A stretch of DNA of 60,793 nt from Paludibacteraceae bacterium (GTDB lineage Bacteria; Bacteroidota; Bacteroidia; Bacteroidales; Paludibacteraceae). The DNA lies in contig CAJOCN010000010.1 in NCBI GenBank assembly GCA_905233255.1, forward strand, positions 1-60,793. Reading direction: 5' to 3'. Shown here piece by piece: positions 19,301 through 27,473 of this stretch. Under the pieces are notes generated by a model. It searched no databases. It was given only the letters and a program-made list of their open reading frames with translations, and had not been told where the DNA came from. Numbering within the stretch: position 1 is the first letter of the stretch; every line of letters begins with the position of its first letter. The translations under genes were made by a program, and so were the position numbers.

Positions 19301-20682
19301 TGAAATTTATATTTTCGATATTATTATCCGTTAATTTCCTGACGAGCCACCCGATCACGGGTCAGGCGAATATGTCCGTGCTGGTGCAGAACCTGCAGAC
19401 GGGCGAGGTGATTGACAGTTACCGGGCAGAGCACGTGGTACCGCCGGCTTCCGTGATGAAGCTACTGACCACCGGTGCTGCACTGGAGATATTAGGTCCG
19501 GGTTTCCGGTTTCCGACGATCCTGGAGTACACCGGTTCCATCGAGAACGGCGTGCTGCACGGCGATCTGTATATCCACGGCAGTTGTGACCCCTCACTGG
19601 GCTGGAAAGGCAAGACGGCTTTTCTGAACCAATGGGTGAAGGCAGTGCAGAAAGCGGGTATCCGGAAGATTGACGGCGCGGTTATTGCCGACATGACGAT
19701 GCTGGACGGCGAGGCGCAGAACCCAGGATGGCTCTGTGAGGACGCCGGTAACTACTATGCCCCCGGCATCTTCGGTCTCAACTACTACGGCAACACGATG
19801 AATATCGTGCTCAAGAGCGGCGAGGTAGGCAGCACCGCCACTGTCGTAGGCACAGAGCCGAAAGTGGAAGATGTGTATTTTATCAACCGTATCCGGTGCG
19901 ACAAGATCAGTTACGACGGTGCTTTCGTGAGCGGTATCCCGTACAGCCGCGAGCGGTATCTGACGGGGTCGGTTCCCTCCAATCTCGGCACGTTCGGCGT
20001 CAAAGGCGACATCCCTAACCCGGGGCTGCTGTTAGCGCGCCATCTCACGGCACGGCTGCGCGAAGCGGGCGTGGAGGTCAAGCGCGATGCTACTTACCTG
20101 CCGGACTACAACCCCTTGATACCGGGGCGGACGGAGATATACACCCATTACTCGGAGCCCCTGACGGAGATCCTGAAAGAGACCAACCAGAACAGCAATA
20201 ACCTCTACGCCGAGGCGCTGTTCCGGTACTTGGGCACACGTTATACCCTGCCCGGCACCATCCATAACAGCCAGGATCTGCTGCGTGACTACTGGCGGAG
20301 ACGAGGCGTGAATATCCAGAACGCCATCATCAAAGACGGTTGTGGTCTGGCGCCGCAGGATGCTGTGAGCGCCAAGGCGCTGGTGCAACTGCTGACCGTC
20401 ATGGCACACAGCCCCAACAAAGAGGCTTGGCTGGCTTCCCTGCCTACCAGCGGTCAGACCGGAACACTCAAATCGCTCTGCCCGCAGACCAAACTGGACG
20501 GTAAGATCCACGCCAAGAGCGGCACCATCGCCGGCACGAAGAATTTCGCGGGGTACATAGACCTGCCTAACGGCGAGCAATGGGTCTTTGCCATCCTCAT
20601 CAACTCGGCGCCCGGCAAAGCGAAGAATATCCAGAACGTGATCCAACAATACCTGCTCGATGTATATTCCGCGCACCAATAG
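19300..20682 (+). CDS. dacB: D-alanyl-D-alanine carboxypeptidase/endopeptidase (PBP4 family)
   Basis: A 460-residue periplasmic peptidoglycan hydrolase of the S13 family that trims or cuts peptide crosslinks. The signal peptide (MKFIFSILLSVNFLTS) follows a TTG start lying at the edge of a heptamer array; no better ATG precedes the signal peptide. The catalytic motifs are SVMK (about residue 51), SNN in NQNSNNLYAE and KSG in HAKSGTIAGT near the C-terminus. The PBP4-specific insert lies between SxxK and SxN. It overlaps the start of birA by 23 bp. Confidence 0.92.
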   Translation: MKFIFSILLSVNFLTSHPITGQANMSVLVQNLQTGEVIDSYRAEHVVPPASVMKLLTTGAALEILGPGFRFPTILEYTGSIENGVLHGDLYIHGSCDPSLGWKGKTAFLNQWVKAVQKAGIRKIDGAVIADMTMLDGEAQNPGWLCEDAGNYYAPGIFGLNYYGNTMNIVLKSGEVGSTATVVGTEPKVEDVYFINRIRCDKISYDGAFVSGIPYSRERYLTGSVPSNLGTFGVKGDIPNPGLLLARHLTARLREAGVEVKRDATYLPDYNPLIPGRTEIYTHYSEPLTEILKETNQNSNNLYAEALFRYLGTRYTLPGTIHNSQDLLRDYWRRRGVNIQNAIIKDGCGLAPQDAVSAKALVQLLTVMAHSPNKEAWLASLPTSGQTGTLKSLCPQTKLDGKIHAKSGTIAGTKNFAGYIDLPNGEQWVFAILINSAPGKAKNIQNVIQQYLLDVYSAHQ

Positions 20683-21415
20683 TACCAATACGCTCATGCG
20701 CGAACTCATCGCCGCGGGCAACCCGCCGGAGTTTATCTACACGGGATTCCAGACGGCAGGACGCGGACAAGCAGGCAACGGATGGGAGAGCGAGGAAGGC
20801 AAGAACCTGCTGTGCTCAATCTTAGTCGAAAGTCGAAAGACAAAAGACAAAAGACCTTTCTATCTCAATGTCCTCGTCTCCGTGGCGGTGCATAGAATGA
20901 TTAATTGTCAATTGTCAATTGTCAATTCTCCATTAACCATCAAGTGGCCGAACGACATCTATTGGCAGAACAAAAAGATAGCCGGCATACTGGTAGAGAA
21001 CGCCATCGTAGGCAATGAGGTTCAATACTCCATCGCAGGCATCGGACTGAACGTCAACCAGACGGAGTTCGTCTCCGGCGCACCGAATCCTGTCTCCATG
21101 AAACAGATCAGTGGCACGGATTTTGAGGTGGACCGGATTATGGAACAACTGATAGCGGAAGTTAGGCGCGTAGAGGCGATGGAGAGAGAGGAAGTGTGGG
21201 CGTATTACCAAGCGCATCTGTACCGCCGCGAAGGCTTCTGGCCGTTCGTGGAAAGGGAAGTGAGCGTAGTACCGACTATGAACGCCGGAGCGGAGACCGA
21301 AGGGCAGTTCCTCGCCCGTATCGAGGAGGTACTACCGACAGGCGAGATCGTCCTGCGGGACCAAGAAGGCAAACAACGGAAATATCATTTCAAGCAAATA
21401 CGATACGTGCTATGA
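20660..21415 (+). CDS. birA: Biotin--[acetyl-CoA-carboxylase] ligase with two repeat insertions
   Basis: A 251-residue ligase that attaches biotin to carboxylase carrier proteins. Signatures: GRGQAGNGW (about 27-35), KWPNDIYWQNKKIAGILVE with the catalytic lysine (about 95-113) and IAGIGLNVN. There is no N-terminal helix-turn-helix, so it acts as an enzyme, not a repressor. Two short insertions are repeat-encoded. SRKTKDKR (about 57-64) comes from AGTCGAA/AGACAAA units. NCQLSIVNS (about 82-90) comes from ATTGTCA units. Both keep the frame and fall between conserved blocks. It overlaps dacB by 23 bp and the next gene by 4 bp (ATGA). Confidence 0.93.
   Translation: MYIPRTNSTNTLMRELIAAGNPPEFIYTGFQTAGRGQAGNGWESEEGKNLLCSILVESRKTKDKRPFYLNVLVSVAVHRMINCQLSIVNSPLTIKWPNDIYWQNKKIAGILVENAIVGNEVQYSIAGIGLNVNQTEFVSGAPNPVSMKQISGTDFEVDRIMEQLIAEVRRVEAMEREEVWAYYQAHLYRREGFWPFVEREVSVVPTMNAGAETEGQFLARIEEVLPTGEIVLRDQEGKQRKYHFKQIRYVL
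20824..20932 (+). repeat. Two in-frame heptamer arrays inside birA
   Basis: 20824-20856 has units AGTCGAA then AGACAAA; 20898-20932 has units ATTGTCA. Together they add about 20 residues to BirA. The second array is in the stop-free orientation of the TTGACAA-type spacer repeats. Confidence 0.75.
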
Positions 21416-22887
21416 CGCGTTGCGCGCGATACATATTAGGGCTAATAGGAGTGGCCATGATGGCTTCTTGCTCACACTTTGAGAACTTGGAGCCCCAAAA
21501 CCCTCCCCTCCCCGAAGAACAGAAAGAGGAGGAGGGCTCGGGCGATCTCTCTACACGCCGCAATGCCGATTACTTATACGACCTCGAGGCGGTGCCGGAG
21601 ATCATGCTGACGGTGACGGAAGAGAACTGGAATACCTTCCTTACGAATTTTGATGCCAACAAAGATAACGGCCTCTACGTGCCGGCGGCATTCTCGTTTA
21701 CCAAGAACGGCGTTACCTACACGCGCGATAGCGTCGGACTGCGCCCCCGTGGAAACACCAGCCGCAGACGACCGGAAGGGGAGTCCGGAGTCCTTCACCA
21801 AGGCAACTCCGCGCAGTGGCATCATGCGCATTTCGGCGTTAAATTTACGGAGTACGCTACCGGTGAACGTTTCTTCGGAAGCGACCGTATCGTCCTGAAG
21901 TTCTTCAACGCCGACCCTTCCTATTGCCGCGAGGTGTTCTGCTACGACCTGTTCCGTCGGTTTGGCGTGTGGAGTGCGCCGAGAGCGAGTTATTGCCGGC
22001 TCTATATCCATGTAGAGGGTGATGACCAACCCGCGTATTTCGGGGTCTATGCAATGATTGAAGGCGTACGGAAAGGATGGATGGACGAGCGCATGAAGAA
22101 CGGCCACCTGCCGGATAACAACGGACATTTATGGAAAGCCGCCTATAACGGAAACGGTCAGGCGGACCTGAGTGATTTCAACTCCACCCTATATTCCAAA
22201 ATGGGCGTGGCAGATGAAACACACACGTATTCGTACGCACTAAAAACAAAGAAAACGGAACTATCCCAAGCTCAGCAGGAGTTGTATGATTTCATGGAGC
22301 GGATGCGTCCGCTCCCGAGCGGTAGTGACACGTTGAAAAACTATCTGGAGACGCACATGGATGTGGATCTGTTCCTGCGCGCTTTAGCGGTGAACGTAGC
22401 GGTGGGAATGTGGGACGACTACTGGGTCAATGCCAATAACTATTATTTCTATTTTGATCTCAACCACCGGTTCTATTTCATTCCGTACGACTATGACAAC
22501 ACGTTAGGTACATCTGTTTCGATCAACGGTCTGCAGAATGCAGGCACTCAGGATCCGCTGCATTGGGGAAGCCGCGAAGGCGACCGGCTGCTGGTGCGCA
22601 AAGTGTTGAGCATCGCGGCGTATGAAGCCCTATACAAGGAATACCTCAAGCAGATTGTCAGCTCACCGGAACTGATGGAACCGGAAGCGGCGATGGCGCG
22701 GGTGAAGGCGATGCAGGATCTGATACGCGGGTTTGTGGAGAATGACACAGGCACGGAGATGGAGATAACCGACCTGCCGGCTGCTTGGAGCCAGACGCAA
22801 TACCGGCTGCTCACCGGCGATGCCGAGGGAGGAGATAACAGCAATTTCTTCCGCACCAAAGCTGCGGCAATGAACAATTTACAATGA
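21412..22887 (+). CDS. CotH kinase family lipoprotein
   Basis: A 491-residue protein with a lipobox (LGLIGVAMMASC), so it is a lipoprotein. The ATG at 21412 overlaps the birA stop and gives the signal sequence, which sets the start. CotH-family marks are LRPRGNTSRR (about 108-117), DRIVLKFFNAD (about 158) and FYFIPYDYDNTLG (about 355-367), the acidic motif expected in the atypical kinase fold. CotH phosphorylates spore coat proteins in Bacillus; surface CotH-like proteins in Bacteroidetes have unknown substrates. It overlaps rfbB by 4 bp. Confidence 0.85.
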   Translation: MTRCARYILGLIGVAMMASCSHFENLEPQNPPLPEEQKEEEGSGDLSTRRNADYLYDLEAVPEIMLTVTEENWNTFLTNFDANKDNGLYVPAAFSFTKNGVTYTRDSVGLRPRGNTSRRRPEGESGVLHQGNSAQWHHAHFGVKFTEYATGERFFGSDRIVLKFFNADPSYCREVFCYDLFRRFGVWSAPRASYCRLYIHVEGDDQPAYFGVYAMIEGVRKGWMDERMKNGHLPDNNGHLWKAAYNGNGQADLSDFNSTLYSKMGVADETHTYSYALKTKKTELSQAQQELYDFMERMRPLPSGSDTLKNYLETHMDVDLFLRALAVNVAVGMWDDYWVNANNYYFYFDLNHRFYFIPYDYDNTLGTSVSINGLQNAGTQDPLHWGSREGDRLLVRKVLSIAAYEALYKEYLKQIVSSPELMEPEAAMARVKAMQDLIRGFVENDTGTEMEITDLPAAWSQTQYRLLTGDAEGGDNSNFFRTKAAAMNNLQ

Positions 22888-24029
22888 ACAATTATATGCA
22901 AAGTATTATCATCACCGGCGGAGCCGGATTTATCGGAAGCCACGTAGTGCGGCTGTTTGTAAACAAATATCCGGAGTACCGGATTATCAATGTGGATAAG
23001 TTGACGTACGCCGGTAACCTGGCGAACCTCAAAGACATTGAGGACAAACCCAACTACCGCTTCGTACGCGCAGACATCTGCGATTTTGACACCATCTACG
23101 CCCTGATGCAGGAGGAGCACGTGACGGGCGTGATCCATCTGGCGGCAGAGAGCCACGTGGACCGCTCCATCAAGGATCCGTTCACATTCGCCCGCACGAA
23201 CGTGCTCGGCACGCTCTCCATGCTGCAAGCCGCCAAACTATACTGGGAGTCCCTGCCTGAGAAATACGAGGGCAAGCGGTTCTATCACATCTCGACCGAC
23301 GAGGTGTATGGGGCGCTGCAACTGACTCATCCGGAGGGTATAGAACCGCCGTTCACCACGAAAGCCTCTTCCGCCGAGCACCACTTGGCGTACGGCGAGG
23401 ACTTCTTCTATGAGACGACGAAATACAACCCCCACTCTCCCTACTCTGCCTCCAAGGCTTCGAGCGACCATTTCGTACGCGCCTTCCACGACACCTACGG
23501 CATGCCGACTATCGTGACCAACTGCTCCAATAACTACGGTCCGTACCAGTTCCCGGAGAAACTCATACCGCTCTTCATCAATAACATCCGCAACCGCAAA
23601 CCGCTGCCTGTCTATGGCAAGGGCGAGAACGTGCGCGACTGGCTCTACGTGGTAGATCACGCGCGGGCGATAGATCTCATTTTCCACAAAGGCAAAGTAG
23701 CCGAGACCTATAACATCGGCGGGTTCAACGAGTGGAAGAACATCGACATTATCAAGACGGTGATCAAGACCGTGGACCGACTGCTCGGCCGTCCGGAAGG
23801 CGCTGACCTCGACCTCATCACCTACGTCACCGACCGCGCAGGGCACGACATGCGCTACGCCATCGACTCCACCAAGCTGCAGAAAGAACTCGGCTGGGAG
23901 CCGAGCCTGCAGTTCGAAGAAGGAATCGAGAAAACCGTACAGTGGTACCTCGATAACCAGGAATGGCTCGATAATATCACTTCGGGTGACTACGAGAAAT
24001 ACTACGAAGAAATGTATAAAGGACGCTAA
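22884..24029 (+). CDS. rfbB: dTDP-glucose 4,6-dehydratase
   Basis: A 381-residue short-chain dehydrogenase that makes dTDP-4-keto-6-deoxyglucose, the branch point to dTDP-rhamnose and other cell-surface sugars. Key motifs are the NAD site GGAGFIGSHVV, the active-site STDEVYG (about 134-140), YSASKASSDH (YxxxK, about 190) and NNYGPYQFPEKLIP. The first ATG (22884) overlaps the previous stop; an internal ATG at 22896 (MQSIIITGG) is closer to the usual family start. No other rml/rfb genes lie nearby. The stop codon lies in the loop of a terminator. Confidence 0.95.
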   Translation: MNNYMQSIIITGGAGFIGSHVVRLFVNKYPEYRIINVDKLTYAGNLANLKDIEDKPNYRFVRADICDFDTIYALMQEEHVTGVIHLAAESHVDRSIKDPFTFARTNVLGTLSMLQAAKLYWESLPEKYEGKRFYHISTDEVYGALQLTHPEGIEPPFTTKASSAEHHLAYGEDFFYETTKYNPHSPYSASKASSDHFVRAFHDTYGMPTIVTNCSNNYGPYQFPEKLIPLFINNIRNRKPLPVYGKGENVRDWLYVVDHARAIDLIFHKGKVAETYNIGGFNEWKNIDIIKTVIKTVDRLLGRPEGADLDLITYVTDRAGHDMRYAIDSTKLQKELGWEPSLQFEEGIEKTVQWYLDNQEWLDNITSGDYEKYYEEMYKGR

Positions 24030-24046
24030 AAGGCGTCCTTTATTAT
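24018..24046. terminator. Intrinsic terminator after rfbB
   Basis: AAAGGACGC (24018-24026) pairs with GCGTCCTTT (24033-24041) over a 6-nt loop, with T/A-rich flanks. It closes the plus operon and, being symmetric, can also serve the convergent AraC gene ending at 24053. Confidence 0.8.
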
Positions 24047-24052
24047 TGGTGA

Positions 24053-24898
24053 TTAAGCGTTGCGGTAGGTCTTCGGAGTGACACCCACGCGGGCCTTGAA
24101 GAAGCGATTGAAGAAAGCCACATTGTCAAAACCCAGGCTGAGGGCAATCTCCTTGACCTGCAGGTTAGTGATCTTGAGTTGCGACTTGGCATCCGTGATG
24201 ATCGCCTCGATGATAATATCTCCCGCTGTACGCTCTCCTACGGACTTGATTGTCGAGCAGAGGTGCGGGAGAGTCAGACGCATCGCATCCGCGTACTGGC
24301 TCACATGGTGCCACTCATGGTAGTGCTGAAGCACCAGTTGGCAGTAATCCTGATAGATCTCCGTCTTACGATCCAGCGGCTTAACCAGATACTCGTCCTG
24401 CTCGCGGGCATATTTGGCATAACTGGTCTGGAGAAGATTGAAGACATGTACCATCTTCTCGCTATCCAGCATGGAAGGCGTGGCATTGAGCGCCGCAATA
24501 ACAGCGTCATACATCTTACATAGCACCTGTGCATGATTCTCGCTCACACTGGTCTTAGGCGAGTGTAGCTGGAGCGAAGAGAGCGACATCCGGTTGTTGA
24601 CCGTGTGTTTCTCCAGAAACTTACTACCGAAGACTATCCAGTACACCAACGCATCCTCCGAGAACTCGCGGATGAGCAGGAAACTGCCCGGCTCAAGCAA
24701 CAATATATCATTGGCCTTGAAATCGTACTCCGTCACGTTGATTGTCGCGTGCGCCGTACCACGCACCAGAAGCGCATACACGCCGCACTTGATTTTACAG
24801 GGGTACCGACCGTACTCGTTCATCAGTTTGCCGCTGGCGTCACCGATCATGTAATCACCGTACGGACAGTCCACTATAGGGATATTATTTTCCTTCAT
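24053..24898 (-). CDS. AraC-family transcriptional regulator
   Basis: A 281-residue regulator. Residues 1-150 form a cupin-like sensor (YDFKANDILLLEPGSFLLIREF). The C-terminal 100 residues hold the double helix-turn-helix, ending with VKEIALSLGFDNVAFFNRFFKARVGVTPKTYRNA, the AraC signature. The start MKENNIPIVDCPYGDY at 24898 is chosen because the longer open frame would run through the promoter at 24925-24956. It is monocistronic. The ligand and target are unknown; the nearest likely targets are sugar or envelope genes. Confidence 0.9.
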   Translation of the reverse strand: MKENNIPIVDCPYGDYMIGDASGKLMNEYGRYPCKIKCGVYALLVRGTAHATINVTEYDFKANDILLLEPGSFLLIREFSEDALVYWIVFGSKFLEKHTVNNRMSLSSLQLHSPKTSVSENHAQVLCKMYDAVIAALNATPSMLDSEKMVHVFNLLQTSYAKYAREQDEYLVKPLDRKTEIYQDYCQLVLQHYHEWHHVSQYADAMRLTLPHLCSTIKSVGERTAGDIIIEAIITDAKSQLKITNLQVKEIALSLGFDNVAFFNRFFKARVGVTPKTYRNA

Positions 24899-24924
24899 CT
24901 TAATAAAAGTATCAAAATTCGGTG

Positions 24925-24956
24925 CAAAGGTACTACTTTTTTTTGAATTATGCAAA
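24925..24956 (-). promoter_or_regulatory. Promoter of the AraC gene
   Basis: On the minus strand TTTG (24956-24953), a 20-nt spacer, then TACCTTTG (24932-24925), which is the full Bacteroidetes consensus. Transcription should start about 20 nt before ATG 24898. Confidence 0.8.
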
Positions 24957-25037
24957 TATTCGTATATTTTTCTTACAAAAAAAGAAGAACCACTCTCGTG
25001 ATTCTCCCATTGACCTAATGCGTATTCGTCAACGCTA

Positions 25038-25292
25038 TTATCCCAACTTGTTGACAAAGCGAGCCAGTTTCGATTTGAGGTTGGCAGCTTTGTTCACGTG
25101 GATAATGTGACGTTTAGCCAGTTTGTCGAGCATCGAGCTTACCTTTGGCAGAGCAGCAGCTGCTGCAGCCTTGTCGGTAGTCTTGCGCAGGTCGCGCACA
25201 GCGTTACGTGCGGTTTTAGCGTAGTAGTGATTGTGTGCTTTGCGCGCTGCCGTCTGGCGGATACGCTTCAAAGAGCTTTTGTGATTTGCCAT
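25038..25292 (-). CDS. rpsT: 30S ribosomal protein S20
   Basis: An 84-residue basic protein, [30 protein letters not shown]..., the classic S20 start, with helical Lys/Ala-rich sequence to the end. It binds 16S rRNA early in 30S assembly. It lies 117 bp after tRNA-Glu on the same strand. The only clear promoter is upstream of the tRNA, so both are probably made from one transcript. Confidence 0.97.
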   Translation of the reverse strand: MANHKSSLKRIRQTAARKAHNHYYAKTARNAVRDLRKTTDKAAAAAALPKVSSMLDKLAKRHIIHVNKAANLKSKLARFVNKLG

Positions 25293-25311
25293 CTTTGTTG
25301 TTTGTTTTTAT

Positions 25312-25343
25312 CGCCCATGTATGGTCGATGCCATATTCGGGCG
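25312..25343 (-). promoter_or_regulatory. Nested hairpin in the rpsT leader
   Basis: In the rpsT transcript CGCCC pairs with GGGCG (outer) and TATGG with CCATA (inner), separated by a symmetric 3x3 internal loop and closed by a 6-nt loop. It lies 20 nt before the S20 start, where ribosomal protein autoregulation sites are often found. A regulatory role is inference. Confidence 0.4.
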
Positions 25344-25409
25344 GGTTTTCGTAATATCCTTCGGCATTGAGAGGATTTGCCTCGGGAATTGACTTTAGGG
25401 AAGGTCTGT

Positions 25410-25479
25410 AGTGCCAAGGGGAATCGAACCCCTATTGCAAGAATGAAAATCTTGAGTACTAACCGTTATACGATGGCAC
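25410..25479 (-). tRNA. tRNA-Glu (anticodon TTC)
   Basis: A minus-strand cloverleaf of about 70 nt. The acceptor stem begins GTGCCA and closes with TGGCAC; the D-arm has GGTTAGTA; the anticodon arm is CAAGA-TTTTCAT-TCTTG with TTC at the tip; the T-arm is GGGG-TTCGATT-CCCC. The last acceptor pair is a mismatch. CCA is not encoded. The promoter lies about 135 nt upstream. Confidence 0.93.
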
Positions 25480-25612
25480 CGCGCGTTCGGCAACAAGTGT
25501 GCATTGTCCATACCGCTCCGCTCAATGGACGGGCAACTTGTGCCTCCGCTTTCCCCACTGAATGCACTTCGTTGACATTCACCGGGGGCCCCATTTTGGG
25601 GAAAAGCGGGTG
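25480..25612 (-). other. Structured leader ahead of tRNA-Glu
   Basis: About 130 nt between the promoter and the tRNA. CCGCTTTTCCCC (25609-25598 on the minus strand) can pair with GGGGAAAGCGG (25556-25546), enclosing smaller stems (CCCC-N5-GGGG; GAATG-N11-CATTC). It would be removed during tRNA maturation. No gene is present. Confidence 0.45.
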
Positions 25613-25644
25613 CAAAGGTACTACATTTTTTTGAATTGACCAAA
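25613..25644 (-). promoter_or_regulatory. Promoter for tRNA-Glu and probably rpsT
   Basis: Minus strand: TTTG (25644-25641), a 20-nt spacer, then TACCTTTG (25620-25613). It lies within a few tens of bases of the stop of the glycosyltransferase gene and drives the tRNA. Confidence 0.8.
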
Positions 25645-25660
25645 TATTTTGGCATTTTTT

Positions 25661-26668
25661 TTACTTTGAAGTGCGTTTTTCTGTCCAAAATGCCAAATAT
25701 TCCTGTTCCGGCTGACCGGGAGTGGGTATCAACTCTGCTTTTTGTATCAATCCCAAGGTCTCCAAATCCATGATGGTCGAATAGCCGGAACGGGCGATAA
25801 TATGCTGTGCGCCGAGGAGCGCCGGTAACAGTTCGCTGTCCGTCATGGACGGCACAATGGTTATGTTCCCGCGTTTGATGCGCGTAGCAGGCCGGTTCAG
25901 CAGCCCCTGGACCAAGAGAACGCGCTGTTCGCCGCCCCGGTATCGGGTGAGAAGTTCTTTCTCCAATAAGGTACGTTGCGGTTCCAGTCCGCTGAGAACG
26001 GCAACTATGGTATAAGACTGCTGCGCTGTAAGACCGCTACGCTGTAAGACCGTTTCACTATAAGACCGCTGCGCTGTAAGGCTAAAACGACTCAGGGGAC
26101 CGATGTAATTGATAATTGATAATTGATAATTGATAATTGACAACTGCGGATGGCTCAGTTCGCCGGCGAGGCTTTTCTCCGGCTCCTCATAGTCCGGCAC
26201 CCACACCTTATTATACCGCGCATATATACGTGCGTGCAAGCGCGCGACCAAGGGTTCCAGCCACCGCCAAGGGGAAGGCAGGAGAATATGCAGCTGGTGG
26301 GTCATGTAGATCGTCTCCACTCCATCGGCGTAGAGCCCGAAACGGTTGTCGGAGACGACGCAGTCGATCTTCTCCTCACGCAGCAGCGCCTGCAACATAG
26401 CGTGGTCTTTATAAGCCCAGGCAATGAGTTTTGGCAACGCCTTGAGCATCGCCCATACTTGACTGTGCGAAGCGGAGTACCGCAGTTGGAGCGGTGCCAA
26501 ATAGGTGTATCGTAGTTTCGGGAATTGCCGCCGCAGGAGCGTCATGCTCTCGCCGTCACCGCCGAGAATGACCTCGTGGCCTTCGTCCATAAGACGCCGG
26601 ATAAGAGGCACACAACGGCTGGCATGGCCGAGACCCCAGTTAAGTGGTGCGACAAGATATTTGCTCAT
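25661..26668 (-). CDS. MurG-like (GT-B) glycosyltransferase with repeat-encoded insert
   Basis: A 335-residue protein. The N-terminal LVAPLNWGLGHASRCVPLIRRL and GHEVILGGDG and the C-terminal GAQHIIARSGYSTIMDLETLG resemble the two halves of GT28/MurG-type glycosyltransferases, the last block being the nucleotide-sugar site. Acceptor and sugar are unknown. Between the halves (about 172-222) the protein is encoded by two different repeat arrays: TTATCAA heptamers (QLSIINYQLSIINY), then repeats related to the AGCG-AGCGGTCTT family (LTAQRSYSETVLQ...). This replaces or extends the interdomain linker. It is last in the minus operon that begins at the SurA/PpiC-type genes. Confidence 0.8.
   Translation of the reverse strand: MSKYLVAPLNWGLGHASRCVPLIRRLMDEGHEVILGGDGESMTLLRRQFPKLRYTYLAPLQLRYSASHSQVWAMLKALPKLIAWAYKDHAMLQALLREEKIDCVVSDNRFGLYADGVETIYMTHQLHILLPSPWRWLEPLVARLHARIYARYNKVWVPDYEEPEKSLAGELSHPQLSIINYQLSIINYIGPLSRFSLTAQRSYSETVLQRSGLTAQQSYTIVAVLSGLEPQRTLLEKELLTRYRGGEQRVLLVQGLLNRPATRIKRGNITIVPSMTDSELLPALLGAQHIIARSGYSTIMDLETLGLIQKAELIPTPGQPEQEYLAFWTEKRTSK
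26005..26144 (-). repeat. Two in-frame repeat arrays in the glycosyltransferase gene
   Basis: 26103-26144 holds five TTATCAA/TTGTCAA-type heptamers in the stop-free orientation. 26005-26095 holds four copies of a 19-20 bp unit with GGTCTTACAGCG and variable CAGC/TAGC bases. Both preserve the frame. Confidence 0.75.
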
Positions 26669-26691
26669 TTATTCATTTACCATTTGGCCAT

Positions 26692-27471
26692 TTATGCGCT
26701 GATACTTACCGCAAAACCTTTGGCTATGAGCGGGGCGGCAATACGTTCCATTTCCTCACGGGAAATCTTTTGCAAATGTTCCTCCGGGGTCTTACGGTCG
26801 ATGACGTAGATCATGATCTGCTTGGGGTGCAGACTCTCGACGGCTTGGTACCACGCCGATAATTCTTCAGGCGTAGTGTTATCAATCGGCTGTCCGTCGT
26901 GCTCACCGCGGAGGAAACAGGTCTGTAGCGTAAAATCGCCATCGAACTGCGCCAGCAACTCCATCAGCCTTGCAACCGTCAGGTTCTCGTTCACCGGCAG
27001 GTCTATGCGGCGCATCATCGTATCGGTGGCTGCATCGAGCTTGAGGATCCGGTTATCGCACATCCGCAAGGCTTGCACCACATCCGGACGGCTGAGTTGG
27101 GTCGAGTTGGAGAGCACCGACACTTTGGCGGACGGGCAATACTGATCGCGGAGCGCGCAGGTGTCCTCGATGATGCCTAAGAAATCGGGATGCAGAGTCG
27201 GCTCGCCGTTGCCGGAGAACGTGATTACATCAAGACAAGTACCATTGGGGCATGTACCATTTACTATTTCGCGCAGTTTGGCTTCCAGAGCTGCTTTTAC
27301 TTCCTCGCGGGTGGGTAACTGAGGGTGCGCCACGGGGCTGTTCCACCCGCACTCGCAATAGACACAGTTAAAGGTGCAGAGTTTATGGTCCAACGGCATA
27401 AGTTCCATACCAAGACTCGTACCCAGACGCCGGCTATGTATAGGCCCGTAGGCGATAGATGAGAACAACAT
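26692..27471 (-). CDS. Radical SAM protein
   Basis: A 259-residue protein. CTFNCVYC (about 32-39, Cx3Cx2C) binds the SAM-cleaving [4Fe-4S] cluster; TFSGNGEPTLHPDF and VSVLSNSTQLSRP are typical of MoaA-like Fe-S oxidoreductases. The substrate is unknown. It starts 2 bp after dnaG and is followed by the glycosyltransferase after 23 bp of CATTTAC-type repeats, so it is within the same operon. Confidence 0.85.
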   Translation of the reverse strand: MLFSSIAYGPIHSRRLGTSLGMELMPLDHKLCTFNCVYCECGWNSPVAHPQLPTREEVKAALEAKLREIVNGTCPNGTCLDVITFSGNGEPTLHPDFLGIIEDTCALRDQYCPSAKVSVLSNSTQLSRPDVVQALRMCDNRILKLDAATDTMMRRIDLPVNENLTVARLMELLAQFDGDFTLQTCFLRGEHDGQPIDNTTPEELSAWYQAVESLHPKQIMIYVIDRKTPEEHLQKISREEMERIAAPLIAKGFAVSISA

Positions 27472-27473
27472 AA

